From Pyrinomonadaceae bacterium (GTDB lineage Bacteria > Acidobacteriota > Blastocatellia > Pyrinomonadales > Pyrinomonadaceae): a DNA stretch of 54,441 bases. The notes beneath the pieces are model-generated. The model had not been told where the DNA came from. It saw only the letters and a program-made list of their open reading frames with translations, and did not search any database. The stretch covers positions 1-54,441 of the forward strand of contig JACCUI010000116.1 of assembly GCA_013811945.1 (NCBI GenBank). The letters run 5' to 3'. This document shows, piece after piece, positions 27,630-36,045 of this stretch. The translations under genes were made by a program, and so were the position numbers. The stretch's first letter is position 1. Every line of letters starts with the position of its first letter.

Positions 27630-28469
27630 ATGGACAATAACCCGAGTTCGTTGCCCATTTTCTTTATTCGTCCAGCCAGTAGCTGGAGTTCGATTGGACT
27701 GAAGGAGCTCTGGGAATATCGAGAGTTGCTTTACTTCCTTGTCTGGCGCGATGTGAAGGTGCGCTATAAGCAAACCGCGCTCGGTGCTGCTTGGGCCATC
27801 ATCCAGCCTCTAATGATGATGGTAGTTTTCAGTTTGTTTTTCGGATATCTTGCAAAAGTGCCATCTGACGGGATTCCTTACCCAATCTTCACCTTTTGCG
27901 CGCTTCTGCCCTGGCAACTATTTGCTCACGCTTTGACCGAATCAAGTAATAGTCTCGTGGCAAACGAGCGTTTGATTACCAAGGTTTATTTTCCTCGTCT
28001 GGTCGTTCCCATTGCCGCCGTCCTCGGAGGAATGGTGGATTTCGCGGTAGCTTTCGCGATTCTGGTGGTGATGATGCTCTATTACGGCATTGTTCCAACC
28101 TGGGCCTTAGTTACCCTCCCAACATTCATTCTTTTGGCCATTATGACGGCACTCGGGGTGGGTCTCTGGCTCTCAGCGCTTAACGTGCAGTATCGGGACG
28201 TACGTTACACAATCGGTTTTCTGATCCAATTCTGGTTGTTTGCGACGCCTGTTGCTTATTCGAGTTCGATAGTCCCTGAGAGATGGCGACTGCTCTACGG
28301 TTTGAATCCTATGGCGGGCGTAGTAGAAGGATTTCGCTGGGCGCTGCTGGGGAAATCGGAACCTCCGGGGGCGCTGCTGGCTGTTTCCGTCGCGGTCGTC
28401 ATCCTAATCCTCGTCGGCGGACTCTACTACTTCCGGCGAATGGAGCAAGAGTTTGCAGATGTGGTCTGA
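27630..28469 (+). CDS. wzm: ABC-2 type polysaccharide export permease (Wzm-like)
   Basis: The 279-residue protein begins with a cytoplasmic segment carrying ELWEYRELLYFLVWRDVKVR, which is typical of Wzm/TagG/KpsM permeases. It then has about six membrane helices, including WAIIQPLMMMVVFSLFFGYL, FAVAFAILVVMMLYYGIV and LLAVSVAVVILILVGGLYYF. The motif SSIVPERWRLLYGLNPMAGV near residue 210-230 is also characteristic. With the Wzt ATPase downstream it would export undecaprenol-linked glycan across the inner membrane. The gene follows a repeat-filled gap, so it may have its own promoter or depend on read-through from the co-polymerase gene. Confidence 0.94.
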   Translation: MDNNPSSLPIFFIRPASSWSSIGLKELWEYRELLYFLVWRDVKVRYKQTALGAAWAIIQPLMMMVVFSLFFGYLAKVPSDGIPYPIFTFCALLPWQLFAHALTESSNSLVANERLITKVYFPRLVVPIAAVLGGMVDFAVAFAILVVMMLYYGIVPTWALVTLPTFILLAIMTALGVGLWLSALNVQYRDVRYTIGFLIQFWLFATPVAYSSSIVPERWRLLYGLNPMAGVVEGFRWALLGKSEPPGALLAVSVAVVILILVGGLYYFRRMEQEFADVV

Positions 28470-28731
28470 AGAATTTCGGATTGCGGATTGCGGGATGAAG
28501 AAAAGGAATTTCAGCCGCGGATTTACGCAGATCAAACGCGGATCTGAAAGAGAGAAAGGGGATTCAGAGAAAGATAAGGACACGTCACGGTGACGAGGAA
28601 ACGATAGAGAAGATCTTTTTGAGCAGTCACCGAATGGGTGAGATCCGTACGGGAAGGGAAGCTCTTTCAGATTTGCGTAATCCGCTTAATCCGCGGGTGA
28701 TATGGTTTTAAATTCGCAATCCGAAATTTTA
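28470..28731. repeat. Repeat-rich spacer between wzm and wzt
   Basis: Bases 28470-28495 are a gaatttcggattgcggattg copy. Bases 28510-28550 and 28665-28695 carry opposed ccgcggatttacgcagatc / gatttgcgtaatccgc words that can pair, and 28713-28730 is another attcgcaatccgaaatttt copy ending at the wzt start. No gene is seen. Confidence 0.65.
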
Positions 28732-30045
28732 ATGCCTGATATCGCCATTCGCTGCGAAGGTCTAAGCAAGCAGTACCGCATCGGTGAGCGCGAGACGTAC
28801 AAAGCGTTGCGCGACGTAATCACTGACGCCGCAGCCTCTCCATTCCGTCGTCTTCGTTCAGTGATAGGTAGCGGAAACGGTTCTTCAATTCGCAATCCGA
28901 AATCCGAAATCCGAAATTCCTTCTGGGCCCTCGACGATGTCTCGTTCGAAGTTAAGCGTGGCGAAGTAGTCGGGATCATCGGCCGAAACGGGGCAGGGAA
29001 GAGCACGCTGCTCAAGATTCTTTCGCGCATAACCAAACCCACTCGCGGGCATGCAAAAATCCACGGCCGCGTCGGTTCGCTGCTGGAGGTGGGGACAGGC
29101 TTTCATCCCGAACTAAGCGGCCGGGAAAACATCTATCTCAATGGCGCCATCCTGGGAATGCGCAAGACGGAAATCGAGAGAAAGTTTGACGAAATAGTCG
29201 CCTTCGCGGAAGTTGAGAAGTTTATCGATACTCCCGTGAAAAGATATTCCAGCGGTATGTACGTCCGCCTGGCCTTCGCCGTCGCCGCGCATATGGAAAC
29301 GGAGGTGCTGCTCGTCGATGAAGTGCTGGCGGTCGGCGATGTCCAATTTCAGAAGAGGTGCCTCGGAAAAATGGGGGAAATCGCCGCTCGAGGTCGAACC
29401 GTTTTGTTCGTTAGCCATAGCATGCCAGCTATCGAGCGTCTATGTCAGAGAGCAATACTGCTCGGTGATGGAAAAATTCTCAATGATGGACCCGCATCTA
29501 TTGTCGTTGACTCCTATCTCAATTCTGGAGTAAACAGCCCAGCTTTAAGGGAATGGTTGGATCTGGCGAGAATCCCAGGTAACGAGGTTGTGCTCGTCAA
29601 GCGGGTTCGCGTGTGTTCCCAGCAAGGAGGTACCGTTGAGTCAAGTGACATTCGAGAAGCAATCGGCATCGAGATGGTTTATGAGGTTCTAGAAGAAGGT
29701 AGGGTTCTCGTGCCGAATTATCATTTAGTAAATGAGGACGGTACTTGTATTTGTGTGATTCAGGATCTCGGCGAAGAATGGCGACAGCGTCCGCGGCCCA
29801 TCGGCATTTACACTAGCACTGCTTGGTTGCCGGGAAATTTTCTTGCGGAGGGCCGAGTGCTGGTGTCAGCCGCGATCAGCACTTATTCACCTTTCATTGT
29901 CCACGTTTTCGAACGAGACGTTGTCGGTTTTAGAGTTGTTGAGAGTTTCGACGGACACTCAGCTAGGGGCGACTACGGTGGCCACATGCCGGGCGTAGTT
30001 CGACCAATCGTGCCGTGGACAACTTTTCAAAATACCAACGCGTAG
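28732..30045 (+). CDS. wzt: ABC transporter ATP-binding protein with C-terminal glycan-recognition domain (Wzt-like)
   Basis: Starting at ATG 28732 the product is 437 residues. The ATPase domain has Walker A GRNGAGKST (84-92), the signature region YSSGMYVRLAFAVA, Walker B VLLVDEVLAVGD and the switch His in LFVSHSM. The C-terminal part (about 275-430) is beta-rich and matches the position and size of Wzt-C, which in known systems reads the chain-terminating modification of the exported glycan. An upstream ATG at 28702 would only add ten residues coded by an intergenic repeat, so I reject it. Near residue 50-63 a copy of the same repeat family is inserted in frame and translated as IRNPKSEIRNS. 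The methyltransferase gene follows closely. Confidence 0.92.
   Translation: MPDIAIRCEGLSKQYRIGERETYKALRDVITDAAASPFRRLRSVIGSGNGSSIRNPKSEIRNSFWALDDVSFEVKRGEVVGIIGRNGAGKSTLLKILSRITKPTRGHAKIHGRVGSLLEVGTGFHPELSGRENIYLNGAILGMRKTEIERKFDEIVAFAEVEKFIDTPVKRYSSGMYVRLAFAVAAHMETEVLLVDEVLAVGDVQFQKRCLGKMGEIAARGRTVLFVSHSMPAIERLCQRAILLGDGKILNDGPASIVVDSYLNSGVNSPALREWLDLARIPGNEVVLVKRVRVCSQQGGTVESSDIREAIGIEMVYEVLEEGRVLVPNYHLVNEDGTCICVIQDLGEEWRQRPRPIGIYTSTAWLPGNFLAEGRVLVSAAISTYSPFIVHVFERDVVGFRVVESFDGHSARGDYGGHMPGVVRPIVPWTTFQNTNA
28885..28919 (+). repeat. In-frame copy of the tccgaaa repeat inside wzt
   Basis: The DNA contains attcgcaatccgaaatccga with two further aatccga-type units, the same word that occurs in intergenic copies at 28470, 28714, 45724 and 50310. 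Here it is translated as IRNPKSEIRN, in the linker just before the ATPase core, without disrupting the frame. Confidence 0.85.
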
Positions 30046-30071
30046 ACGCATGCTGCTCTCCCGAGTCCCTC

Positions 30072-30929
30072 ATGTCAACTGAACTTGCGGGTTCGAACAA
30101 CTCTATGCCCCCGGAACTGCCGCCGACCGGCGAACGCCTTCATACAAGCGAACATGGCGTTTCCATGCTGGAACATTTGCACAGATATGCACTAGCTCGA
30201 TCACTGTGCCAGGACAGAAATGTTTTGGATATTGCGTGCGGCGAAGGATATGGCTCGAACCTGCTCGCTCAGGCTAGTGCCAGGGTCATTGGCGTTGACA
30301 TTTCGGCTGATGCGATAAGTCATGCGGCAGCAAAGTATAAAAGGAATAATCTGTGCTTTGTAGAGGGTTCCGCAGATCGTATCCCGTTGGGGGCGGGTGT
30401 TGTCGATATCGTGGTCAGCTTTGAAACACTAGAGCACCACGATCGGCATCTGGAAATGATCTCAGAGACTAAAAGAGTATTACGTCCTGAAGGCATGCTT
30501 ATCATTTCAACGCCTGACAAGTTGCACTACACGGACTTGCCTAACTACCTTAATCCCTTCCACCAAAAGGAGCTTTACCTTGAGGAATTCAGAGGTTTAC
30601 TGCGCAGCCAATTTCGTAACGTAGGGATGCTGTTACAGAAGGTTGTTTATTGCTCCTTGATAAGTCCAGAGACCAAGGCGCAGGGCTTTACTGAGTATTG
30701 GGGCACCTATTCGAATATTGGGTCCTCAGAGATGCTGGAACAACAAGTCTACAATATCTGCATTGCCTCGGATGCAGAGCTACCAGAGGCAGGCCTTAGC
30801 ATATTCGACGGCTCTGATATGTTAGCCGAGGACATTGATCGGAGAGTGCTGTTGTATGCCAACTCAAGGTCTTATCGTCTAGGCCGTGCACTAACGTGGC
30901 CGCTCCGAAGGCTACTGCGGAAATCGTAA
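30072..30929 (+). CDS. SAM-dependent class I methyltransferase
   Basis: From ATG 30072 the protein is 285 residues. Motif I is VLDIACGEGYGSNLLAQA, with the acidic end of strand 2 in VIGVDISADAI, then FVEGSADRIPL and VVSFETLEHH (motif post-I and IV), a standard Methyltransf_11-type fold. The acceptor is not known. Because it directly follows a Wzt with a glycan-binding C-terminal domain, it may methylate the non-reducing end of the chain as a termination signal, as in known ABC-dependent O-antigens; this is inference. A GTG at 30015 would overlap wzt by 31 bases and adds residues unlike the family. The C-terminus YRLGRALTWPLRRLLRKS is basic and may bind the membrane. Confidence 0.88.
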   Translation: MSTELAGSNNSMPPELPPTGERLHTSEHGVSMLEHLHRYALARSLCQDRNVLDIACGEGYGSNLLAQASARVIGVDISADAISHAAAKYKRNNLCFVEGSADRIPLGAGVVDIVVSFETLEHHDRHLEMISETKRVLRPEGMLIISTPDKLHYTDLPNYLNPFHQKELYLEEFRGLLRSQFRNVGMLLQKVVYCSLISPETKAQGFTEYWGTYSNIGSSEMLEQQVYNICIASDAELPEAGLSIFDGSDMLAEDIDRRVLLYANSRSYRLGRALTWPLRRLLRKS

Positions 30930-30953
30930 ACCACTCCCGCTTTTCGCGATGAA

Positions 30954-31988
30954 ATGAGCTCTGTTGAGAGGCTGTTCCCTGTGAAGTTTTCTGTTGCGAT
31001 GTGCACGTATGACGGGGCTCGGTTCATTCAAGACCAGCTCGACAGCATTGAAAAACAGACTCGCATTCCCGACGAACTGGTAATTTGCGACGATAAATCC
31101 AGTGATGATACGAGAGACATCATCAAATCATTTGCGATTAAAGCGCCATTTCCAGTACGCCTCGAAGCGAACGAAACGAATATAGGGTCAACCAAGAGCT
31201 TCGAAAAGGCAATCAAGCTCTGCCAGGGAGAAATCATCGCTTTATCGGATCAGGATGACGTTTGGCACCCCGATAAATTGATGTCGCTGGAATCGTCTCT
31301 ATTATCATCCCCCAATGCTGGTCTTGTCTTTAGCGATGCAGAGGTCGTGGATGAAGATCTACGTCCTCTCGGCATTAGACTATGGTCCTTCTTTTTTAGC
31401 TCGAAAGAGCGACAGCTCTTCAAATCAGGTCAAGCGCTAGACTTACTTCTGGAAAAGCCGGTGGTCACCGGGGCCACAATGGCTTTCCGAGCTGAATACA
31501 AGAACCTCATACTCCCTATACCAACCGGTACTCAGCTGATTCATGACGCTTGGATTGCTTTGATGATAGCGACTGTCGCCGATTTAGCCTTCATTGGCGA
31601 ACCATTAGTCATGTATCGCCAGCACCCGATGCAACAGACCGGGCTTTTTGCTAAAGCGGACTCGATTGATCGCAAGGATTCCGCCTCTCGCCAGGAGTGT
31701 TTTGAGAATCTAGCTCGTTCTTACCTGAGAGAAACAGATCTATTCGGCAGGGTCCTGAAACAGTTGCAAAGCAGGAGTGACGTCGATCGAAAGAAGCAAA
31801 TCAAAACGGTGGAAGCAAAACTTGCCTGCTTAAACCGGATGGTTGCTCACTATAAAGCACGCGCTGCGGCGAATGCCGGGGCCAAAAGACTATCGCGGAC
31901 GGCGTTGATTCTAAAGGAGCTGCTAACCTTTCGCTATCACCTTTGCTCCAAGGGAACCTTGAGCGCTGTAAGAGACCTGCTCGCTTAA
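30954..31988 (+). CDS. Family 2 glycosyltransferase
   Basis: The 344-residue protein has a GT-A fold. FSVAMCTYDGARFIQDQLDS opens the nucleotide-binding half, DELVICDDKSSDDT follows, and the metal-binding triplet is in ALSDQDDVWHPDKL. The SDQDDVW form and PVVTGATMAFRAE are typical of rhamnosyltransferase-like GT2 enzymes that act in surface polysaccharide synthesis. A basic C-terminal region (about 265-340) may associate with the membrane. It lies 24 bases after the methyltransferase and 18 before the next GT2, within one operon. Donor and acceptor cannot be read from sequence. Confidence 0.92.
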   Translation: MSSVERLFPVKFSVAMCTYDGARFIQDQLDSIEKQTRIPDELVICDDKSSDDTRDIIKSFAIKAPFPVRLEANETNIGSTKSFEKAIKLCQGEIIALSDQDDVWHPDKLMSLESSLLSSPNAGLVFSDAEVVDEDLRPLGIRLWSFFFSSKERQLFKSGQALDLLLEKPVVTGATMAFRAEYKNLILPIPTGTQLIHDAWIALMIATVADLAFIGEPLVMYRQHPMQQTGLFAKADSIDRKDSASRQECFENLARSYLRETDLFGRVLKQLQSRSDVDRKKQIKTVEAKLACLNRMVAHYKARAAANAGAKRLSRTALILKELLTFRYHLCSKGTLSAVRDLLA

Positions 31989-32006
31989 CAGGCACAACGT
32001 CTCAAC

Positions 32007-33011
32007 TTGAATAATCCAAAAGTCACCGTTTGCATTCCCGCCTATAACCGACCTGAGTTCCTTCGTGAGGCGCTAGAGAGCCTCTGTGACCAGGGACTGA
32101 ATCGGGACGAGTATGTGGTCGCTATTTCTAACGACGCCTCTCCTGTTTCACTCGATGAAGTGGTCTCTTGCTTCGAAGAAAAGCTCCGAATAGTTTACCG
32201 AAGGAATTGTACAAACATAGGGCACATTGCGAACTTCGACAGATCGTTAAGCCTGGCCAAGACTCCTTACGTTTCCTTTCTACCAGACGATGATCTAGTC
32301 GCGCCCGGACAACTGGGCCGAGCACTAAAAATCCTTGAGACGCATCCTCAGGTGGTATTGGTTTCCTCTCTGATCGTCACGCAAAGATATCCGGGCGGTC
32401 TTGAAAGCGATATTCACGGTTTTTTCTTGAAGGGAACCGAAACAACATCTTACTCACGACCTTACCATTGGGATAAGACTGAGTGGCTGAGCTTGTCGCT
32501 GGTTAATACTCCTCTATCGATGATCGGCTCGCTCCTGCGACGCGAAACTTTCCATAGCTGCCAGTTATGGAAATCTTATCCGCTCTGGCACGACCGTTTA
32601 ATGCTGGCGGAGATCGCACTGCATGGCGATGTGGTCAGTCTTCCTTGGATTGGTGGATATAACCGCTTAGGGGAACATCAACTGAATGCCCAACTCGCCA
32701 AAACTCACTCTAGTGAGTTCCGGGAGACGACAGAAGCGATACTGGAAATGTGTCGCAGGTCCAATATTCCTGTGATTGACTTTTGGATCGAGCACATTTG
32801 CACCTCCACCTTACTTGAAAGGGTGCGCTTCTTGCGGATGCTGAATAGGGCGCTGCCAGCACCGGTTTATGAAGAGATCAAGAATAAGTGCGAGCGGAGG
32901 CTTGAGACGAAGTTGAATCTTGGTTGGCGTTTGGATCGTTTGGGTTTGCCCAGGCTGATTGTAGAATTAATACGAACTTGTGATCGCCGTTTTTTCCAAT
33001 CCAGCCTGTAA
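32007..33011 (+). CDS. Family 2 glycosyltransferase
   Basis: The start is TTG 32007 (334 residues). The N-terminal GT-A domain shows VTVCIPAYNRPEFLREALES, VVAISNDASP and the DXD-type motif FLPDDDLVAPGQL. Residues 110-330 form the acceptor part, with HWDKTEWLSLSLVNTPLS and the hydrolase-like WHDRLMLAEIALHGDVV, which in this family is often the acidic base region. It is one of two adjacent GT2 enzymes and should add a sugar to the repeat unit. The specificity is unknown. Confidence 0.9.
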   Translation: MNNPKVTVCIPAYNRPEFLREALESLCDQGLNRDEYVVAISNDASPVSLDEVVSCFEEKLRIVYRRNCTNIGHIANFDRSLSLAKTPYVSFLPDDDLVAPGQLGRALKILETHPQVVLVSSLIVTQRYPGGLESDIHGFFLKGTETTSYSRPYHWDKTEWLSLSLVNTPLSMIGSLLRRETFHSCQLWKSYPLWHDRLMLAEIALHGDVVSLPWIGGYNRLGEHQLNAQLAKTHSSEFRETTEAILEMCRRSNIPVIDFWIEHICTSTLLERVRFLRMLNRALPAPVYEEIKNKCERRLETKLNLGWRLDRLGLPRLIVELIRTCDRRFFQSSL

Positions 33012-33044
33012 AAACCACATTAGCATCATATAACTAGTTCTTCT

Positions 33045-33998
33045 ATGAGAATCCTTATTACAGGTGGTCTGGGAACGGTGGGCGCTGGCCTTATCGGAGA
33101 ACTTCGCGGGCGGGGTCACCATGTTGTTTCTTGCGATCTTAATCATCAGCCGGACGAAATCGGCTTTGGACTCCATACAGATGTTGAAGTACCGTCCTAT
33201 GCGCGTTGTGACATCGGTGAGTTTCGCCAGATTGAGCGCGTGTTCGAGCGCACTGGTCCCTTCGATTATGTTTTCAACTGTGCCGCTGAGTTCGGTCGTT
33301 GGAACGGCGAGGACTTCTACGAGACGTTATGGCGCACGAACGCTGTCGGCACCAAGAACGTGATCCGACTGCAGGAGCGTTTGAAATTCCGGTTAATCCA
33401 TTTCTCTTCTTCTGAAGTCTACGGTGATTGGCCGGATCTGATGGTCGAAACGGTGATGGATGAATATGAGATCAAGCAGCTAAACGACTATGCGATGACT
33501 AAGTGGGTTAATGAGATGCAGGTTCGCAACTCGGCCTTGCAGTACGGAACTGAAAGTGTGGTCGTCCGCTTGTTCAACACCTACGGCCCCGGTGAGTACT
33601 ACAGTCCATATCGATCGGTGAACTGCCGGTTTCTCTACTGCGCGTTACATGGACTGCCCTGGACAGTCTTTCGTGGCCACTCTCGCACTTCCACCTACCT
33701 GGCCGACACAGTGCGCACGCTCGCTAACATCAGTCAGAATTTCAAACCAAGTGAAACCTACAATGTCGGCGGCAGTGACCTTCATAGCATCGAAGATCTT
33801 TCGGACGTCGTGCTTAAGGTCACAGGAGCAAGCGCGTCTTTGGTTCAGCATCAGGACTCCGAAATTCTTACCACAAAGCTCAAGCACGTGGACACCACAA
33901 AATCAGTACGCGATCTTGACCATAAGAACTCCTATAGTCTTGAAGACGGTATGCGGCTTACCGCCGACTGGATGCGGCATGTTTACGAGTTACGCTGA
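33045..33998 (+). CDS. NAD-dependent epimerase/dehydratase (extended SDR)
   Basis: The 317-residue Rossmann protein has the nucleotide motif MRILITGGLGTVGAGL, the active-site Ser region HFSSSEVYGDWPD, and the catalytic Tyr-X3-Lys in NDYAMTKWVNE. RLFNTYGPGEYY follows, the usual substrate-side loop of sugar-nucleotide SDRs. It probably makes or modifies a nucleotide sugar for the surrounding transferases (epimerisation, dehydration or decarboxylation); which reaction cannot be decided. The next gene starts within its last 20 bases, so the two are translationally coupled. Confidence 0.9.
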   Translation: MRILITGGLGTVGAGLIGELRGRGHHVVSCDLNHQPDEIGFGLHTDVEVPSYARCDIGEFRQIERVFERTGPFDYVFNCAAEFGRWNGEDFYETLWRTNAVGTKNVIRLQERLKFRLIHFSSSEVYGDWPDLMVETVMDEYEIKQLNDYAMTKWVNEMQVRNSALQYGTESVVVRLFNTYGPGEYYSPYRSVNCRFLYCALHGLPWTVFRGHSRTSTYLADTVRTLANISQNFKPSETYNVGGSDLHSIEDLSDVVLKVTGASASLVQHQDSEILTTKLKHVDTTKSVRDLDHKNSYSLEDGMRLTADWMRHVYELR

Positions 33999-35250
33999 CT
34001 CACGTACAACTTTGCCCGGGGTGCAAGCAGAGATTACCGACGTCACACAAGGGGTTCCGATCCTCTACATGTGCGACTTTCCGCCCTCGAATTTGAGGGG
34101 CGGGAGCGTTCTGATGAGCCGACTACTCGAAACATATCCACAAGGGAAGCTTCGTATTCTTACGGGCTCGTACTTTGACACAGTCTCTCCGGCTGAAGGA
34201 CGGTTGCCATGCGAGCATTCGGTCTTTCCCACTACAAACGAAACAGGACCGTTGGGACTTGGAAGGATAAAAAGTTTTCTTGAGTGGCTGATGATTCCGC
34301 TTCTGATGCTTTACGCGATCTTAATAATAAAGCGGGAACGGATCAAGGTTATTGTCACCATTGCTTACGGCCATTTTTTTATAGCAGCGGCGCTAGCCTC
34401 CCGGGCCACCCGAGTCCCGTTTATTCTCGTGGTTCACGATGACTGGATTCCCGAAATAAGGCGAACTTCCTGGATCTTGAAATCCTTCTGCGTTCCGCTT
34501 TTCCGCTTTGTGGCGAGAAGTGCGGCACACATCTATGGCGTTACTCCCTACATGCAACAGATGCTTAACGCGAAATATGGAGTGGAGTCTGAAGTACAAA
34601 TGCCGGGCATTGAGTGTTCTACCGATTGCTTCCCTTTGCGGGAAGATTCGCACAGCAACACCGAGTGCTTGCGCATTGTCTATTCTGGGACACTGACGAG
34701 GGCTATGGATGATAGCTTCAAGATGCTTCTGACTCTGCTGAAGGGAGACGTCTTGCTGCGCTATGGCATCACGTCGTGGGAATTACACTTGTATGTGATG
34801 GCAACGCCTGAGAACGCGAAACAAGCGGCCTGGTGTCACGAAAACATAAAAGTCCACGGCTGGGTGACTCAGGATGAACTGCGTCGAGCCCTAAGGATGG
34901 CCGACATTCTTTTCCTGCCTTTTTCATTTCGCCAGGAAGAGAGATATGCGACGGAGTTGGCTTTCCCATCGAAGACCGCGGATTACCTCGAAAGCGGCAA
35001 GCCGATATTGATTCTCGCTCCGCCTTATTCAAGTCTTATCAAATATGCCCGCCAATGGGGCTTTGCGGAGGTTGTAGATGAAGCCAGTGAAGAGAAACTG
35101 GCTGAGAAGATCGCTTATATGGCGAAGTCGGCCGAATGTCGCGAACGCCTGATTGTTAAGTCGCAAGCAGCCCTGGAAGAAAACCATAACATTCGCAAGC
35201 AGAGAAAAGGCTTTCGCGAACTCGTCAACCACCTCGCTAGCGGCACCTAG
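33979..35250 (+). CDS. Family 4-like glycosyltransferase
   Basis: I choose ATG 33979 (about 423 residues), which overlaps the SDR gene by 20 bases; GTG 34021 is an alternative. The frame is open further upstream, but that part lies inside the SDR gene. The N-terminal half has LYMCDFPPSNLRGGSVLMSR and a hydrophobic helix (WLMIPLLMLYAILIIKR). The C-terminal half has the GT-B features RIVYSGTLTRAMD, IKVHGWVTQDELRRAL, DILFLPFSFRQEERYATELA and FPSKTADYLESGKPILI. The last motif corresponds to the EX7E-like donor-binding loop (E in ELAFPSKTADYLE). It should transfer one sugar of the repeat unit; the donor is unknown. Confidence 0.88.
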   Translation: MFTSYADSRTTLPGVQAEITDVTQGVPILYMCDFPPSNLRGGSVLMSRLLETYPQGKLRILTGSYFDTVSPAEGRLPCEHSVFPTTNETGPLGLGRIKSFLEWLMIPLLMLYAILIIKRERIKVIVTIAYGHFFIAAALASRATRVPFILVVHDDWIPEIRRTSWILKSFCVPLFRFVARSAAHIYGVTPYMQQMLNAKYGVESEVQMPGIECSTDCFPLREDSHSNTECLRIVYSGTLTRAMDDSFKMLLTLLKGDVLLRYGITSWELHLYVMATPENAKQAAWCHENIKVHGWVTQDELRRALRMADILFLPFSFRQEERYATELAFPSKTADYLESGKPILILAPPYSSLIKYARQWGFAEVVDEASEEKLAEKIAYMAKSAECRERLIVKSQAALEENHNIRKQRKGFRELVNHLASGT

Positions 35251-35310
35251 CTCACGTATTGGCTGAAGAATTTCGTACTGGATTCGATTCTATTTATCAG
35301 ATCTCATTCC

Positions 35311-35997
35311 ATGAGCACTCCAAGCAATTCCATTCGAACGGGCAGCCGTAAAAAAGCGAACTACGTACTTCGGGTACAGGCGGCAATGGAGCGCTACGGA
35401 ACTCGCGCATTCGCTGTCTTGCTTTATCGCAGCTTATGCCAATGGCCGCACCTGAGGTCCAGGGCGATCCGGTTAAAACTGAACCTGCTTCTGCGATCAG
35501 AAATTGCTTCCACGGTGAGGTTCGGTAAGGACGTATTTGTAACCGTTCCCGGCGGCTTGCTTGCGATTGGAGACCGAACCTGGATAGGAGATCGCTGCTT
35601 TATTGAAGTCAGCCCGAATCCGCGAGCTGAGTTGAGCATAGGATCAAACTGCTATTTCGCCCACGATATCCATATTGGGGCCTATCAAGAGATCGTCATC
35701 GGCGACAATGTGCGCGTAGCCGAATTTACCTCATTGCGTGATACTTCTCACAACTACATGGACCGAAGCCAGCCTATAAATCAACAGGGCGACGATGTCG
35801 GAAAGTTGAGCATAGAGGATGACGTGTGGATTGGGCAGGGTTGCATCATTTTGGGTTCCCGGGCAGGCACAGTAATCAGGAAAGGAGCTGTAATAGGTGC
35901 ACATTCGGTTGTGAAGGGCTCGATTCCTGAATACGGAATCGCCGTGGGTGCGCCTGCAAAAATTGTCGGCTACCGAGAAGGTGCTATTGCGAAGTAA
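35311..35997 (+). CDS. Left-handed beta-helix acyltransferase (WbbJ/WcaF-like)
   Basis: The 228-residue protein has a basic helical N-terminus (about 1-65). Hexapeptide repeats run from about 75 to 220 (GDRTWIGDRCFIEVSP, IGSNCYFAHDIHIGAY, IGDNVRVAEFTSLRDTSHNY and DDVWIGQGCIILGSRAG). The His in DTSHNY and the loop after it are as in LacA/WbbJ-type O-acetyltransferases. The enzyme probably acetylates or otherwise acylates a sugar of the polymer using acetyl-CoA. It is preceded by 60 bases without other features. Confidence 0.92.
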   Translation: MSTPSNSIRTGSRKKANYVLRVQAAMERYGTRAFAVLLYRSLCQWPHLRSRAIRLKLNLLLRSEIASTVRFGKDVFVTVPGGLLAIGDRTWIGDRCFIEVSPNPRAELSIGSNCYFAHDIHIGAYQEIVIGDNVRVAEFTSLRDTSHNYMDRSQPINQQGDDVGKLSIEDDVWIGQGCIILGSRAGTVIRKGAVIGAHSVVKGSIPEYGIAVGAPAKIVGYREGAIAK

Positions 35998-36045
35998 GGT
36001 GTCCACGTTGAAGCCCCTACGCCGCACGGTCCCGCTTTGGTCCAA

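Noticed and set aside
28702-28731. Upstream start for wzt
   Set aside because: The extra residues are coded by an intergenic repeat copy; ATG 28732 begins the conserved sequence.
21263-28731. CRISPR-like arrays among the short repeats
   Set aside because: The repeats are irregular, inverted and dispersed, without regular spacers or cas genes.
33649-33978. N-terminal extension of the GT4 at 33979
   Set aside because: It lies entirely inside the SDR gene in another frame, and the glycosyltransferase fold starts after 34020.
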